In this document: piece after piece, positions 8,115 to 16,152 of the stretch
Layout of the letters: every line of letters starts with the position of its first letter
Position numbering within the stretch: the stretch's first letter is position 1
Assembly (NCBI RefSeq): GCF_003952665.1
Contig: NZ_CP017946.1
Span: forward strand, 434,001-498,000
DNA: 64,000 nucleotides
DNA from: Bosea sp. Tri-49
Lineage (GTDB): Bacteria > Pseudomonadota > Alphaproteobacteria > Rhizobiales > Beijerinckiaceae
Direction of reading: 5' to 3'
Program-made: the position numbers and the translations under genes
The notes under the pieces: generated by a model
Seen by the model: only the letters and a program-made list of their open reading frames with translations
Database searches by the model: none
What the model was told of the DNA's origin: nothing

Positions 8115-10424
8115 ATGCGTCCGATGAAGTTCGGGATGGGCCAGCCGGTGCGGCGGGTCGAGGATCAGCGCCTCACCACCGGCACCGGCCGCTATACCGA
8201 CGACACTGCCGTCGAGGGCGCGTTGCACGCCTATGTGCTGCGCTCGCCGCATGCGCATGCGACCTTCAAGATCATCGATAAGGAGACGGCCAGGAAGCGC
8301 AAGGGCGTCAAGCTGATCCTGACCGGTGAGGATGTCGCCCATCTCGGCGACATCCCCTGCAAGGGCTTGATCAAGGACATCGCCGGCGAGGATGTGAAAC
8401 CGAATCCGGTGCCGGTGCTGCCTACCGACACGGTGCGCCATGTCGGCGAAGCCATCGCCTTCATCGTCGCGGAGACGCTCGACCAGGCGCGCGACGCCGC
8501 CGAGGCGATCGAGATCGAGTTCGAGACGCTGCACTCGATCACCGGCATCGCCGAGGCGCTCGAAGCCAAGGCGCCGCAGGTCTGGCCCGATCGCGACGGC
8601 AATGTCGCCTTCGAGGCCGAGCAGGGCAACGCCAGGAAGACCGAAGACGCCTTCGCCAAGGCCGACAGGACGGTCTCGGTGACCATCGTCAACAACCGCC
8701 TCGCTTCCAACTATATGGAGACGCGCGCCTGCATCGCCGAATACGACAAGGCGACCAAGCGCTGGACCCTGACGCTGGGCAGCCAGGGCAGCCATGGCAC
8801 GCGCGAGATCCTCGCCGACTACATCCTCAAGGTCGACCAGGCCCGCATCCGGGTGATCACCCCCGATGTCGGCGGCGGCTTCGGCACCAAGATCTTCATG
8901 TACCGCGAATACCCGCTGACCATGGTCGCGGCCGAGATGCTGAAGCGGCCGGTGCGCTGGGTCGCCGACCGCACCGAGCACTTCCTTGCCGATACCCATG
9001 GCCGCGCCAATCTCAGCACCGCGACGATGGCGCTCGACAAGCGCGGCAAGTTCATCGGCCTCAAGGTCGATCTCGCCGCGGATATGGGCGCCTATCTCTC
9101 GCAGTATGGGCCCTTCATCCCCTGGGTCGGCACGACGATGACGCCGGGCTGCTACAATATCCCGGCGGTGCATGTCCGCTTCCGCGGCGTCTTCACCAAC
9201 ACCACGCCGGTCGACGCCTATCGCGGTGCGGGCCGGCCCGAGGCGGCGTATCTGATCGAGCGGCTGGTCGATGCGATCGCGCGCGAGACCGGCAAGACGC
9301 CGGATGCGGTGCGCGCGCTCAACTTCGTCAAGCCGAGCGAGATGCCGCACAAGACGCAGACCGGCCCGGTCTACGATTCCGGCGAGTTCGAGGGCCATAT
9401 GCGCCGCGCCATGGAGGTGGCGGACTGGAAGGGCTTCAAGAGCCGCCTGAAAGCCTCGCAGAAGGCAGGCAAGATCCGCGGCATCGGGCTCGCCTGCTAT
9501 ATCGAGGCCTGCGGCGGCGGCGGGCCGGAAAGCTCGACCGTGATCCTGGAGAAGGACGGCACCGTCACCGTGCTGATCGGCACCCAGTCGAACGGGCAGG
9601 GGCACGAGACCGCCTATTCGCAGCTTGTCTCGCAGCATCTCGACATCCCGATGGACCGCATCAAGGTCATCCAGGGCGATACCGACCGGGTCGCCACCGG
9701 CTCCGGTACCGGCGGTTCCCGCTCGATTCCCGTGGGCGGTGCGGCGCTGAATGCGGCGACCGGTATCCTCGCCGACAACCTGAAGAGCATCGCCTCGGAG
9801 GCGCTCGAAGCCAGCCCCGGCGACCTCGAGATCGTCGATGGCGCGGTCCGCATCGTCGGCACAGACAAGAAGCTCGATCTCAAGGCGATCGCCAATCTGC
9901 CGGGCGCCAAGGCCGAGCAGCTCAGCGTCAACCAGAGCTGGACCCCGCCGGAGGCGACCTATCCGAACGGCACCCATGTGGTCGAGCTCGAGGTCGATCC
10001 GGCGACCGGCGGCACCGAGATCCAGAACTATGTCGTGGTCGACGATTTCGGCGTGACGCTGAACCCGATCATGCTGCAGGGCCAGGTTCATGGCGGCGCG
10101 GCGCAGGGCATCGGCCAGGCGTTGATGGAGGAGATTCGTTTCGACGATTCCGGTCAGATGCTGACCGCGACCTTTATGGACTACGCCCTGCCGCGTGCGA
10201 TCGACATCCCGAACTTCCATTTCGAGACGCGCAACGTGCCTTGCGTCACCAACGCCATCGGCGTGAAGGGCGCGGGCGAGGCCGGTGCGATCGGCGCCTG
10301 CCCGGCGGTGATGAACGCCATGGTCGATGCACTGGATCGGGCTGCCGGCGTCAAGGCGATCGACATGCCGGCGACGCCGGCCAAGGTGTTCGCGACGCTG
10401 AAGCAGGCGGGCTATCCGCTTTGA
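8115..10424 (+). CDS. Xanthine dehydrogenase family molybdopterin-binding (large) subunit
   Basis: A 769-residue molybdenum hydroxylase large subunit. It opens with MGQPVRRVEDQRLTTGTGRY, has PDVGGGFGTKIFMYREY for cofactor binding, DAYRGAGRPEAAYLIERLVD in the substrate loop, and GVKGAGEAGAIG near residue 720 with the catalytic Glu. The substrate loop has DAYRGAG rather than the AYRCSF of form I CO dehydrogenase, so it should be an aldehyde, purine or N-heterocycle hydroxylase and not a CO dehydrogenase. The ATG at 8115 follows AAGGAAG by 7 nt, better than the in-frame TTG at 8109. The expected FAD (CoxM) and 2Fe-2S (CoxS) subunits are not adjacent; cytochrome genes follow instead. Confidence 0.88.
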   Translation: MRPMKFGMGQPVRRVEDQRLTTGTGRYTDDTAVEGALHAYVLRSPHAHATFKIIDKETARKRKGVKLILTGEDVAHLGDIPCKGLIKDIAGEDVKPNPVPVLPTDTVRHVGEAIAFIVAETLDQARDAAEAIEIEFETLHSITGIAEALEAKAPQVWPDRDGNVAFEAEQGNARKTEDAFAKADRTVSVTIVNNRLASNYMETRACIAEYDKATKRWTLTLGSQGSHGTREILADYILKVDQARIRVITPDVGGGFGTKIFMYREYPLTMVAAEMLKRPVRWVADRTEHFLADTHGRANLSTATMALDKRGKFIGLKVDLAADMGAYLSQYGPFIPWVGTTMTPGCYNIPAVHVRFRGVFTNTTPVDAYRGAGRPEAAYLIERLVDAIARETGKTPDAVRALNFVKPSEMPHKTQTGPVYDSGEFEGHMRRAMEVADWKGFKSRLKASQKAGKIRGIGLACYIEACGGGGPESSTVILEKDGTVTVLIGTQSNGQGHETAYSQLVSQHLDIPMDRIKVIQGDTDRVATGSGTGGSRSIPVGGAALNAATGILADNLKSIASEALEASPGDLEIVDGAVRIVGTDKKLDLKAIANLPGAKAEQLSVNQSWTPPEATYPNGTHVVELEVDPATGGTEIQNYVVVDDFGVTLNPIMLQGQVHGGAAQGIGQALMEEIRFDDSGQMLTATFMDYALPRAIDIPNFHFETRNVPCVTNAIGVKGAGEAGAIGACPAVMNAMVDALDRAAGVKAIDMPATPAKVFATLKQAGYPL

Positions 10425-10556
10425 CGCAAGGCGCTGATTGCGCTTCTGCAATGATATTCACGACAATGCGACTTGGCGCTGTCGTGCCCATACGTTGATC
10501 TGGAAGAGTTCAAAACAGCGCCTGTTCGGCGCCTGTCTTCCGGAGGATTCCCGCGC

Positions 10557-10988
10557 ATGCTTCGTTCTGCTTTCGTCGCCCTCGGCCTCGCCGTCGGTGT
10601 CTCTGCCGTTCTGGCCCAGGCCAATCCGATCGCCGAGCGGCGCGACACGATGAAGGCCGTCGGCGCCGCGACACGCGATGGTGCGGCGATGGCCAAGGGC
10701 GAGGCGCCGTTCGACGCCGCCAAGGCGCAGGCGGTGTTCAAGGCCTATGGCGATGCCGCCAAGAAGATGCCGGGCCTCTATCCGGACACCGCCAAGACCG
10801 GCGGCGAGACCACGGCGGCACCGAAGATCTGGGAAGACCAGGCCGGCTTCAAGGCCGCCTTCGCCAAGTTCGAGGGCGATGCTGGCAAGGGCGCTGCGGT
10901 GACCGATCTCGCCGGCTTCCGCACCGCCTTCGGCGACGCCACCAAGAATTGCGGCGGCTGCCACGAGACCTACCGCATCAAGAAGTGA
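10557..10988 (+). CDS. Cytochrome c' (class II c-type cytochrome)
   Basis: A 143-residue periplasmic cytochrome with a signal peptide (cleavage after VLAQ near residue 21) and a single heme site CGGCH at residues 132-136, close to the C-terminus as in cytochrome c' and c-556. The body is a four-helix pattern with PKIWEDQAGFKAAFAKFEG, characteristic of the family. The ATG at 10557 lies 9 nt after GGAGGA. It sits between the molybdenum hydroxylase gene and a diheme cytochrome, so a part in an electron path from that enzyme is possible. Members of the family also bind NO. Confidence 0.9.
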   Translation: MLRSAFVALGLAVGVSAVLAQANPIAERRDTMKAVGAATRDGAAMAKGEAPFDAAKAQAVFKAYGDAAKKMPGLYPDTAKTGGETTAAPKIWEDQAGFKAAFAKFEGDAGKGAAVTDLAGFRTAFGDATKNCGGCHETYRIKK

Positions 10989-11025
10989 TGGCGGTCTGAC
11001 GCCAGCCGATTTGACCTGATCTAAG

Positions 11026-11053
11026 GAGCGGGCTTCTTTGCAGAGGCCCGCTC
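11026..11053 (+). terminator. Hairpin after the cytochrome c' gene
   Basis: GAGCGGGC/GCCCGCTC with a 12-nt loop lies between cytochrome c' and the diheme cytochrome gene. The T-run after it is weak (TATTCGTGT). If active, it separates the two cytochrome transcripts. Confidence 0.45.
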
Positions 11054-11132
11054 TATTCGTGTCGATGGCATCCGGAGCGAACCGGGTCGCAATACGAGCG
11101 TTGTTTGCCAGGGACAACTTGATGAGGAACCG

Positions 11133-12068
11133 ATGCGCCGCCTGCTGATCACGCTCCTGGTCTTCATTGCGCTCGGCGCTGCCGGCTTCTTCGTCCTCAC
11201 CGATCCGCGTGTGGTCTCGCCTGGTCCCGAGATCGGCACGTTGCCGGCTCCCGACCTGGAGAACGGCAAGCTGCTGTTCGCAGCCGGCGGCTGTGCCTCC
11301 TGCCATGCCACGCCGGGCCAGGACGACAAGACACGGCTCGGTGGTGGGCTGGTGCTGGACTCGCCCTTCGGCAAGTTCCATGTGCCGAACATCTCGCCGC
11401 ATACGCGCGACGGCATCGGTAACTGGGGCACGGCTGACTTCATCCAGGCGATGACCGCCGGCGTCTCACCTTCGGGCCAGCACTATTATCCGGCTTTCCC
11501 CTACACCTCATACCGGCTGATGCCGCCCAAGGCCGTTGCCGATCTCCTCGCCTATATCCGGACGTTGCCATCGGTTGAGGGCAGGGCGCCCGGCCATGAG
11601 CTCGGTTTCCCCTACAACATTCGCCGTGCCGTTGGCGGCTGGAAACTGCTGTTCTTCGACGGGACATCGTTCAAGGCCGATCCGAGCAAGAGTGAGGAGT
11701 GGAATCGCGGCGCCTATCTGGTGAACGGTCCGGGCCATTGCGCCGAATGCCATTCCAGCCGCAACCAGTTCGGCGCGATCGTCCAGGCGACGCGCTTTGC
11801 CGGCGGTCCCGATCCGGAGGGCAAGGGCTGGGTGCCGAACATCACCCAGGCCGAGGGCGGCCTTGGGAAATGGTCGAAGCCCGAGATCGCCGAGTTGCTC
11901 AAGAGCGGCTTCACGCCGAGCTTCGACAGTGTCGGCGGCACAATGTCAGCGGTAGTGCGCAACATGGCGCAATTATCGGATGCCGATCGGCTGGCGATGG
12001 CCGAATATCTGAAGTCGCTGCCGGCGGTGCAGGGGCCGCCGCGGCCGCAGAAGGCAGCGGGTGGGTAG
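11133..12068 (+). CDS. Membrane-anchored diheme cytochrome c
   Basis: A 311-residue protein with an uncleaved-looking N-terminal hydrophobic helix (residues 4-22) and two c-type heme sites, CASCH at 54-58 and CAECH at 203-207, each in its own cytochrome c domain. The pattern, with NISPHTRDGIG after the first heme and PNITQAEGGLG after the second, is that of the diheme electron-acceptor cytochromes that partner periplasmic alcohol dehydrogenases and some molybdenum hydroxylases such as aldehyde or isoquinoline oxidoreductases. Its position downstream of the large subunit and cytochrome c' supports the latter link, but a shared transcript is uncertain because of the hairpin in between. Confidence 0.88.
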   Translation: MRRLLITLLVFIALGAAGFFVLTDPRVVSPGPEIGTLPAPDLENGKLLFAAGGCASCHATPGQDDKTRLGGGLVLDSPFGKFHVPNISPHTRDGIGNWGTADFIQAMTAGVSPSGQHYYPAFPYTSYRLMPPKAVADLLAYIRTLPSVEGRAPGHELGFPYNIRRAVGGWKLLFFDGTSFKADPSKSEEWNRGAYLVNGPGHCAECHSSRNQFGAIVQATRFAGGPDPEGKGWVPNITQAEGGLGKWSKPEIAELLKSGFTPSFDSVGGTMSAVVRNMAQLSDADRLAMAEYLKSLPAVQGPPRPQKAAGG

Positions 12069-12092
12069 GCGGGCCGTCTCGACGGACAGCCG

Positions 12093-12713
12093 TTAGTCCA
12101 TCACCGCCGCTTTGAGGATGCAGACCATCAAGGCCGTGCCTGGTTGGCCGCTGACGCAGCGGACGACGTGCTGGCGGTCGCAGCGATAACGCAGGGTCTC
12201 GCCGGCCTTGGCGCGCTGGGTGATGCCGCCGACCTCGACCTCGAATTCACCGGCGCTGACCGAGAGCGATTCGATTGAGCCGCGCTGGTGGCCTTCCGAA
12301 TCGAGCTCGCCGCCGGGCTCGGCGCTGACCTCGTACCATTGCAGCCATTCGACGGTCTTGATCCAGCCGATGATGGCAAGGCGCAGCTTGCCGTCCTCCG
12401 AGACCAGGATCGGCGTGTCGGGCCGGGCGATCTTCTCGATGAACGCCTCTTCCTCATTGGTCGAGAGCACACGCTCGATCGAGACGTCGAGCGCCTGCGA
12501 CAGCCGCCAGATCGTCGCCAGGGTCGGGTTGGTCTCGTTGCGCTCGATCTGGCTGATGATCGACTTGGCAACGCCGGACTGCTCGGCGAGCTCCGAGAGC
12601 GAGAGATTATAGGCCTTGCGCAACCGCTGGATCGTCTTGCCGAGCTGGCCGGAGATGACCTGGGCGCCGGATTCTATTTCGCGGCCGCCACGTTCCCTGG
12701 TTTCGATACCCAT
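12093..12713 (-). CDS. XRE-family regulator with C-terminal cupin sensor
   Basis: A 206-residue transcription factor. Residues about 26-80 form an HTH (LRKAYNLSLSELAEQSGVAK and then IISQIERNETNPTLATIWR), and residues about 100-200 a small cupin barrel that usually senses a metabolite. This architecture is that of the PuuR/SutR-like group. An inverted repeat TTGTC/GACAA lies about 70 bp upstream of its start and is a likely autoregulatory operator. The DMT-family transporter on the same strand immediately upstream may be part of its regulon. Confidence 0.88.
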   Translation of the reverse strand: MGIETRERGGREIESGAQVISGQLGKTIQRLRKAYNLSLSELAEQSGVAKSIISQIERNETNPTLATIWRLSQALDVSIERVLSTNEEEAFIEKIARPDTPILVSEDGKLRLAIIGWIKTVEWLQWYEVSAEPGGELDSEGHQRGSIESLSVSAGEFEVEVGGITQRAKAGETLRYRCDRQHVVRCVSGQPGTALMVCILKAAVMD

Positions 12714-12781
12714 TGCACTCTTGCCTGCCGTCGCCTCTTGCCCGTTTCGGAATTGGCCCGTTTGGGAAAGAGAACGATTGT

Positions 12782-12797
12782 TTGTCTAAGCGGACAA
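12782..12797. promoter_or_regulatory. Putative XRE-cupin operator
   Basis: TTGTC-TAAGCG-GACAA, a perfect 5-bp inverted repeat with a 6-nt centre, lies 69 bp upstream of the XRE-cupin start in the gap between that gene and the DMT transporter. Short palindromes of this type are usual operators for XRE-cupin regulators. Confidence 0.45.
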
Positions 12798-12833
12798 TGC
12801 CTTGGATCGCTCCAAGCGGCAAGTCGAGTGGGT

Positions 12834-13763
12834 TCAAACGGAGCGGGTCGGGCCGGCCTCGCGGGTTTCCTTCTTGAGCAGGCCGAGCTGCTGTTCGCGC
12901 AGGATGACGTAGATGCCCGAGGCGATCACGATGAGCGAGCCGATGAGCACGGCAATCACCGGCCATTCGCCGAAGACGAACCAGCCGAGCGCCGTCGCCC
13001 AGATCATCGTCGAATATTCGAAGGGGGCGATCAGCGAGGCGTCGCCATAGCGATAGGCCTGGACCAGCAGCATCTGGCCGAGGCCGCCGAGCACGCCGAT
13101 GGTGACGAGGAGGACGAAGTCCTTCAGGTCGGGCACCGTCCAGCCGAGTGCGAGCGTCAGCAGACCGAGTAGCGAGGTCAGCGACATGAAATAGAAGACG
13201 ATGGCGCCGGTCTTCTCGGTATGGGTCAGGAGCCGGACCTCGATCGAGGCGAAGGCCGAGCAGAAGGCGCCGGCGAGCGCGAGCAGCGCGCCGATGGCCG
13301 GGCCGCCGGAGAGGCCATGGCCGAAGGCCTGTGCGCCCATATGCGGGGAGAGCATCAAGAGCACGCCGACGAAGCCGACGGCGACGGCGGTCCAGCGGTA
13401 GATGCGGACACGCTCCTTCAGGATCAGCGCCGCCAGCACCACGACGATCAGTGGCGCGGCGTAACCGATTGCGACGGCGTCCGAGAGCGGCAGCAAATGC
13501 AGGGCGGCGAAGCCGAGGAACATGCCGGTCGAGCCGATGACGCCGCGTTTGAGATGGCCACGCAGATTGCTCGTCTTGAGCGCCTCGGGGAATTCATGGC
13601 GCCAGGCCAGCCAGATCATCAGCGGGATCAGCGCGAAGAACGAGCGGAAGAAGACGAGCTCTCCCGTCGGATAGCGCGAGGCCAGCGTCTTGATGCCGGC
13701 CGACATCAGCGTGAACGACAGGGCCGAAAGCAGCTTGAGGCTGATGCCGAGGAGCGGTGACAA
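12834..13763 (-). CDS. DMT/EamA-family transporter
   Basis: An inner-membrane protein of about 309 residues with ten hydrophobic segments and two EamA repeats (for example AIGYAAPLIVVVLAALILKERV in the first half and SLIAPFEYSTMIWATALGW in the second), typical of drug/metabolite exporters. The frame is open up to a GTG at 13847, but those extra 28 codons run through a 34-bp palindrome and encode no helix. I therefore prefer the TTG at 13763, which puts the first membrane segment (LLGISLKLLSALSFTLM) at the N-terminus. Neither start has a good ribosome site. Substrate is unknown. Confidence 0.85.
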   Translation of the reverse strand: MSPLLGISLKLLSALSFTLMSAGIKTLASRYPTGELVFFRSFFALIPLMIWLAWRHEFPEALKTSNLRGHLKRGVIGSTGMFLGFAALHLLPLSDAVAIGYAAPLIVVVLAALILKERVRIYRWTAVAVGFVGVLLMLSPHMGAQAFGHGLSGGPAIGALLALAGAFCSAFASIEVRLLTHTEKTGAIVFYFMSLTSLLGLLTLALGWTVPDLKDFVLLVTIGVLGGLGQMLLVQAYRYGDASLIAPFEYSTMIWATALGWFVFGEWPVIAVLIGSLIVIASGIYVILREQQLGLLKKETREAGPTRSV

Positions 13764-13782
13764 GGCTAAAAGGTCGGGCAGG

Positions 13783-13816
13783 AGGAATGGAAGTCTTGTG
13801 CAAGACTTCCATTCCT
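13783..13816. repeat. 34-bp near-perfect palindrome
   Basis: Perfect 16-bp arms AGGAATGGAAGTCTTG/CAAGACTTCCATTCCT separated by TG. It lies directly upstream of the preferred start of the DMT transporter gene and would form a strong hairpin in its mRNA leader. Its moderate GC content and lack of a T-run make it unlike a normal terminator. Confidence 0.75.
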
Positions 13817-13895
13817 TAGACCACGAGCGTGGAGCCGTTCCAAGCACCGATGTTGCAAAGCGGACCGGCGCGATGTGGGAGGCGATCGAACCGGC

Positions 13896-14348
13896 TCAGA
13901 TCAAGCGATATTCGAGGATCTCGTCGTCCCGGTCGTCGAAGGTGCCGGTCGAGGTCCAGCCCAGATGCCGGTAGAAGCCATAGGAGCGCACGGCCGGATC
14001 GGATGAGCAGCTGAGGAACAGTCTGGCGAGACCCAGCTCCCTGAATTCCGCGACGACCAGGTTCAGCAGGGTCTTCCCGACACCCAGTCCTTCGTGCTCC
14101 GGCAGCAGCGCCAGCACGGCGATTTCGCCGGTCTCGCGCTCGCCGAAGCAGTAGCCGACGATCTCATCACCCTCGGTCGCGACATGGCCTGGCAGGCTGC
14201 CATCGGCGATGGCGGCCTGCCAGCTCTCGAGCGTGACACCCGCTTCTGCGAGGCGCTCGACCGAGAAGGCGTTCTCCCGTGTCCTGCCGCGCAGGACGAC
14301 GCAGGCGGGCGTGTCCTCGGGGATGGCGCGTCGATAGGCGATGGTCAT
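13896..14348 (-). CDS. GNAT family N-acetyltransferase
   Basis: A 150-residue single-domain acetyltransferase. The acetyl-CoA-binding motif A is present as IAVLALLPEHEGLGVGKTLL near residues 81-100 (Q/RxxGxG/A variant EGLGVG), followed by LARLFLSCSSDPAVRSYGFYRHLGW, the usual GNAT end. The frame is open far upstream, but the GNAT fold begins at MTIAYRRAIPED, so ATG 14348 is taken. It is 65 bp downstream of the SDR gene on the same strand. Substrate unknown. Confidence 0.85.
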   Translation of the reverse strand: MTIAYRRAIPEDTPACVVLRGRTRENAFSVERLAEAGVTLESWQAAIADGSLPGHVATEGDEIVGYCFGERETGEIAVLALLPEHEGLGVGKTLLNLVVAEFRELGLARLFLSCSSDPAVRSYGFYRHLGWTSTGTFDDRDDEILEYRLI

Positions 14349-14413
14349 CGGTCGTGGGCTGGTCCTGGAGGTGGGGCCGGGGCGCGCCTTGACGCGACCC
14401 GGCCGGCTTGATG

Positions 14414-15193
14414 TCAGAAGTTCGTCCGGAACGAGCCGCCGTCGATCAGGAAGTTCTGGCCGGTGATGTAGCCGGCATGGGCGCTGGAAATGAAGGCGCA
14501 GAGCTTGCCGAACTCGTCGGGCGTGCCGAGGCGGCCGGCCGGGACAGCAGCGAGCCGCCGCTTCGTTGCTTCCTCGATGCTGATGCCCTGCATCTCGGCG
14601 ACCTTGTTCGTCGCGGTCTTGATCCGGTCCGTGTCGAACACGCCGGGCAGGATGTTGTTGATGGTGACGTTGGCATGGGCGATCTCGCGCGCCACCCCGG
14701 CGAGGAAGGCGGTCAGACCGGCGCGGGCGGCGGAGGAGACATCGAGCCCGGTCAGCGGGGTCAGCACGCTCGCCGAGGTGATGTTGACGATGCGGCCGAA
14801 GCGCCGCTCGATCATGCCGTCGACCACGCGCTGCACCAGTTCTAGCGGCGTCGCCATGTTCTGCGCCACGCCTTCGAGCAGTCCCTCGCGCGTCACTTCG
14901 CGGAAGGGTTTTGGCGGCGGGCCACCATTGTTGTTGACGAGGATGTCGGGATTCGGTGCCGCGGCGAGCAGCGCGTCCTGCCCCGCCTTGGTCGAGACAT
15001 CGGCGACGACGGCGATCACGGTGGCGCCAGTGCTGGCGCGAATCGCAGCTGCGGTTTCCTCCAGTGTCTTGGCGTCGCGGCCGTTGACGACGACGGTGCA
15101 GCCGGCTTCGGCCAGTGCCTGCGCGCAGCCACGGCCCAGCCCCTTGCTCGAGGCGCAAACGATGGCCGTGCGGCCGGCGATACCCAGATCCAT
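14414..15193 (-). CDS. SDR-family protein lacking the YxxxK catalytic pair
   Basis: A 259-residue short-chain dehydrogenase/reductase-like protein. The NAD(P)-binding loop reads CASSKGLGRG (a TGxxxGxG variant), followed by VVVNGR, and a NNNGGPPPK stretch replaces NNAG. Where most family members have YxxxK after the Ser of NITSAS, this one has SSAARAGLTAF, so both the catalytic Tyr and the Lys are missing. The C-terminal GQNFLIDGGSF is normal. ATG 15193 has GGGAG upstream. It may bind a nucleotide without classical chemistry, or use another mechanism; members of a beta-ketoacyl reductase-like subgroup share this change. Confidence 0.82.
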   Translation of the reverse strand: MDLGIAGRTAIVCASSKGLGRGCAQALAEAGCTVVVNGRDAKTLEETAAAIRASTGATVIAVVADVSTKAGQDALLAAAPNPDILVNNNGGPPPKPFREVTREGLLEGVAQNMATPLELVQRVVDGMIERRFGRIVNITSASVLTPLTGLDVSSAARAGLTAFLAGVAREIAHANVTINNILPGVFDTDRIKTATNKVAEMQGISIEEATKRRLAAVPAGRLGTPDEFGKLCAFISSAHAGYITGQNFLIDGGSFRTNF

Positions 15194-15318
15194 TGTCGTC
15201 TCCCGGAAAGGTCTCGTTCCTGTCAGGGGAGGCAAAGCATGGTTTTGGCGCCGCGTCATCAAAGCGTAGTGCAAATCAGACACACGCCGGAGGCATCGCA
15301 ATAGATAGGCCAGCGAGC

Positions 15319-16152
15319 ATGAGCGACGATAGCGACGCCAAGCAGGTTCGCAGCATCTTCATCTCCGACCTGCATCTCGGCACGCGCGGAGCGCAGGCGG
15401 ATCTCGTGCTGGAGTTCCTGCGCGCCTATGACGCGCCAACGATCTACCTGGTCGGCGACATCATCGACGGCTGGCGGCTGAAGAGCGGCTGGTACTTCCC
15501 GCAGTCGCACAACGACGTGGTCCAGAAGCTGCTGCGCAAGGTGCGCAAGGGCTCGAAGCTGGTCTACGTCACCGGCAACCATGACGACTTCCTGCGCGAC
15601 TACACCGGCCTGCAGTTCGGCGGCATCACGCTGGTCGACGATATCGTCCACGAGACCGCTGACGGCAAGCGCATGCTCGTGATCCATGGCGACCTGTTCG
15701 ACCTCGTCGTGCGCAACGCCAAATGGCTCGCCCTGCTCGGCGACTGGGCCTACACGGTCGCGCTCGTGCTCAACCACGGCATCAATCGCGTGCGCCGCGT
15801 CTTGCGCCTGCCGCACTGGTCGCTCTCGGCCTGGGCCAAGCACAAGGTCAAGAACGCGGTGAACTATATCGGCGAGTTCGAGCAGTGCCTCGCCGACGAG
15901 GCGCGCCGGCACAAGGCCGATGGCGTGATCTGTGGCCATATCCACCATGCCGCCCAGCGCGAGATCGGCGGGCTGACCTACATCAACACCGGCGACTGGG
16001 TCGAAAGCTGCACGGCCGTGGTCGAGCACGACGATGGCCGCTTCGAGATCGTGCGTTGGCCGCAGCACCGGCTGAAGGGCGAGAAGCCGGCATTGCCGGC
16101 GCCAACTGCGACACGCCCCGCACCAGTTCCGAGCCTCGTCGAGGCAGCGTGA
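15319..16152 (+). CDS. Metallophosphoesterase, LpxH/PlcP-like
   Basis: A 277-residue calcineurin-like phosphoesterase. Metal-binding motifs in order are ISDLHLGTRG (residues 15-24), GDIIDGW, TGNHDDFLRD, VIHGDLFD and GHIHHAAQ. Family tools usually call this UDP-2,3-diacylglucosamine diphosphatase, but the phospholipase C PlcP of Sinorhizobium meliloti, which degrades phosphatidylcholine under phosphate shortage, belongs to the same fold. The stop overlaps the start of a glycosyltransferase gene by 1 nt (TGATG). PlcP genes are often paired with such a glycosyltransferase, which favours the lipid-remodelling role. I saw no clear Pho box upstream. Confidence 0.85.
   Translation: MSDDSDAKQVRSIFISDLHLGTRGAQADLVLEFLRAYDAPTIYLVGDIIDGWRLKSGWYFPQSHNDVVQKLLRKVRKGSKLVYVTGNHDDFLRDYTGLQFGGITLVDDIVHETADGKRMLVIHGDLFDLVVRNAKWLALLGDWAYTVALVLNHGINRVRRVLRLPHWSLSAWAKHKVKNAVNYIGEFEQCLADEARRHKADGVICGHIHHAAQREIGGLTYINTGDWVESCTAVVEHDDGRFEIVRWPQHRLKGEKPALPAPTATRPAPVPSLVEAA

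Noticed and set aside
8085..10451. 788-codon minus-strand frame opposite the molybdenum hydroxylase
   Set aside because: Complete antisense of a gene with clear motifs; its Asp/Arg/His-rich translation matches no protein family.
15200..15318. Pho box for the PlcP/Agt-like pair
   Set aside because: Isolated CTGTCA and GTCAT fragments occur, but not with the 11-bp repeat spacing of a Pho box.
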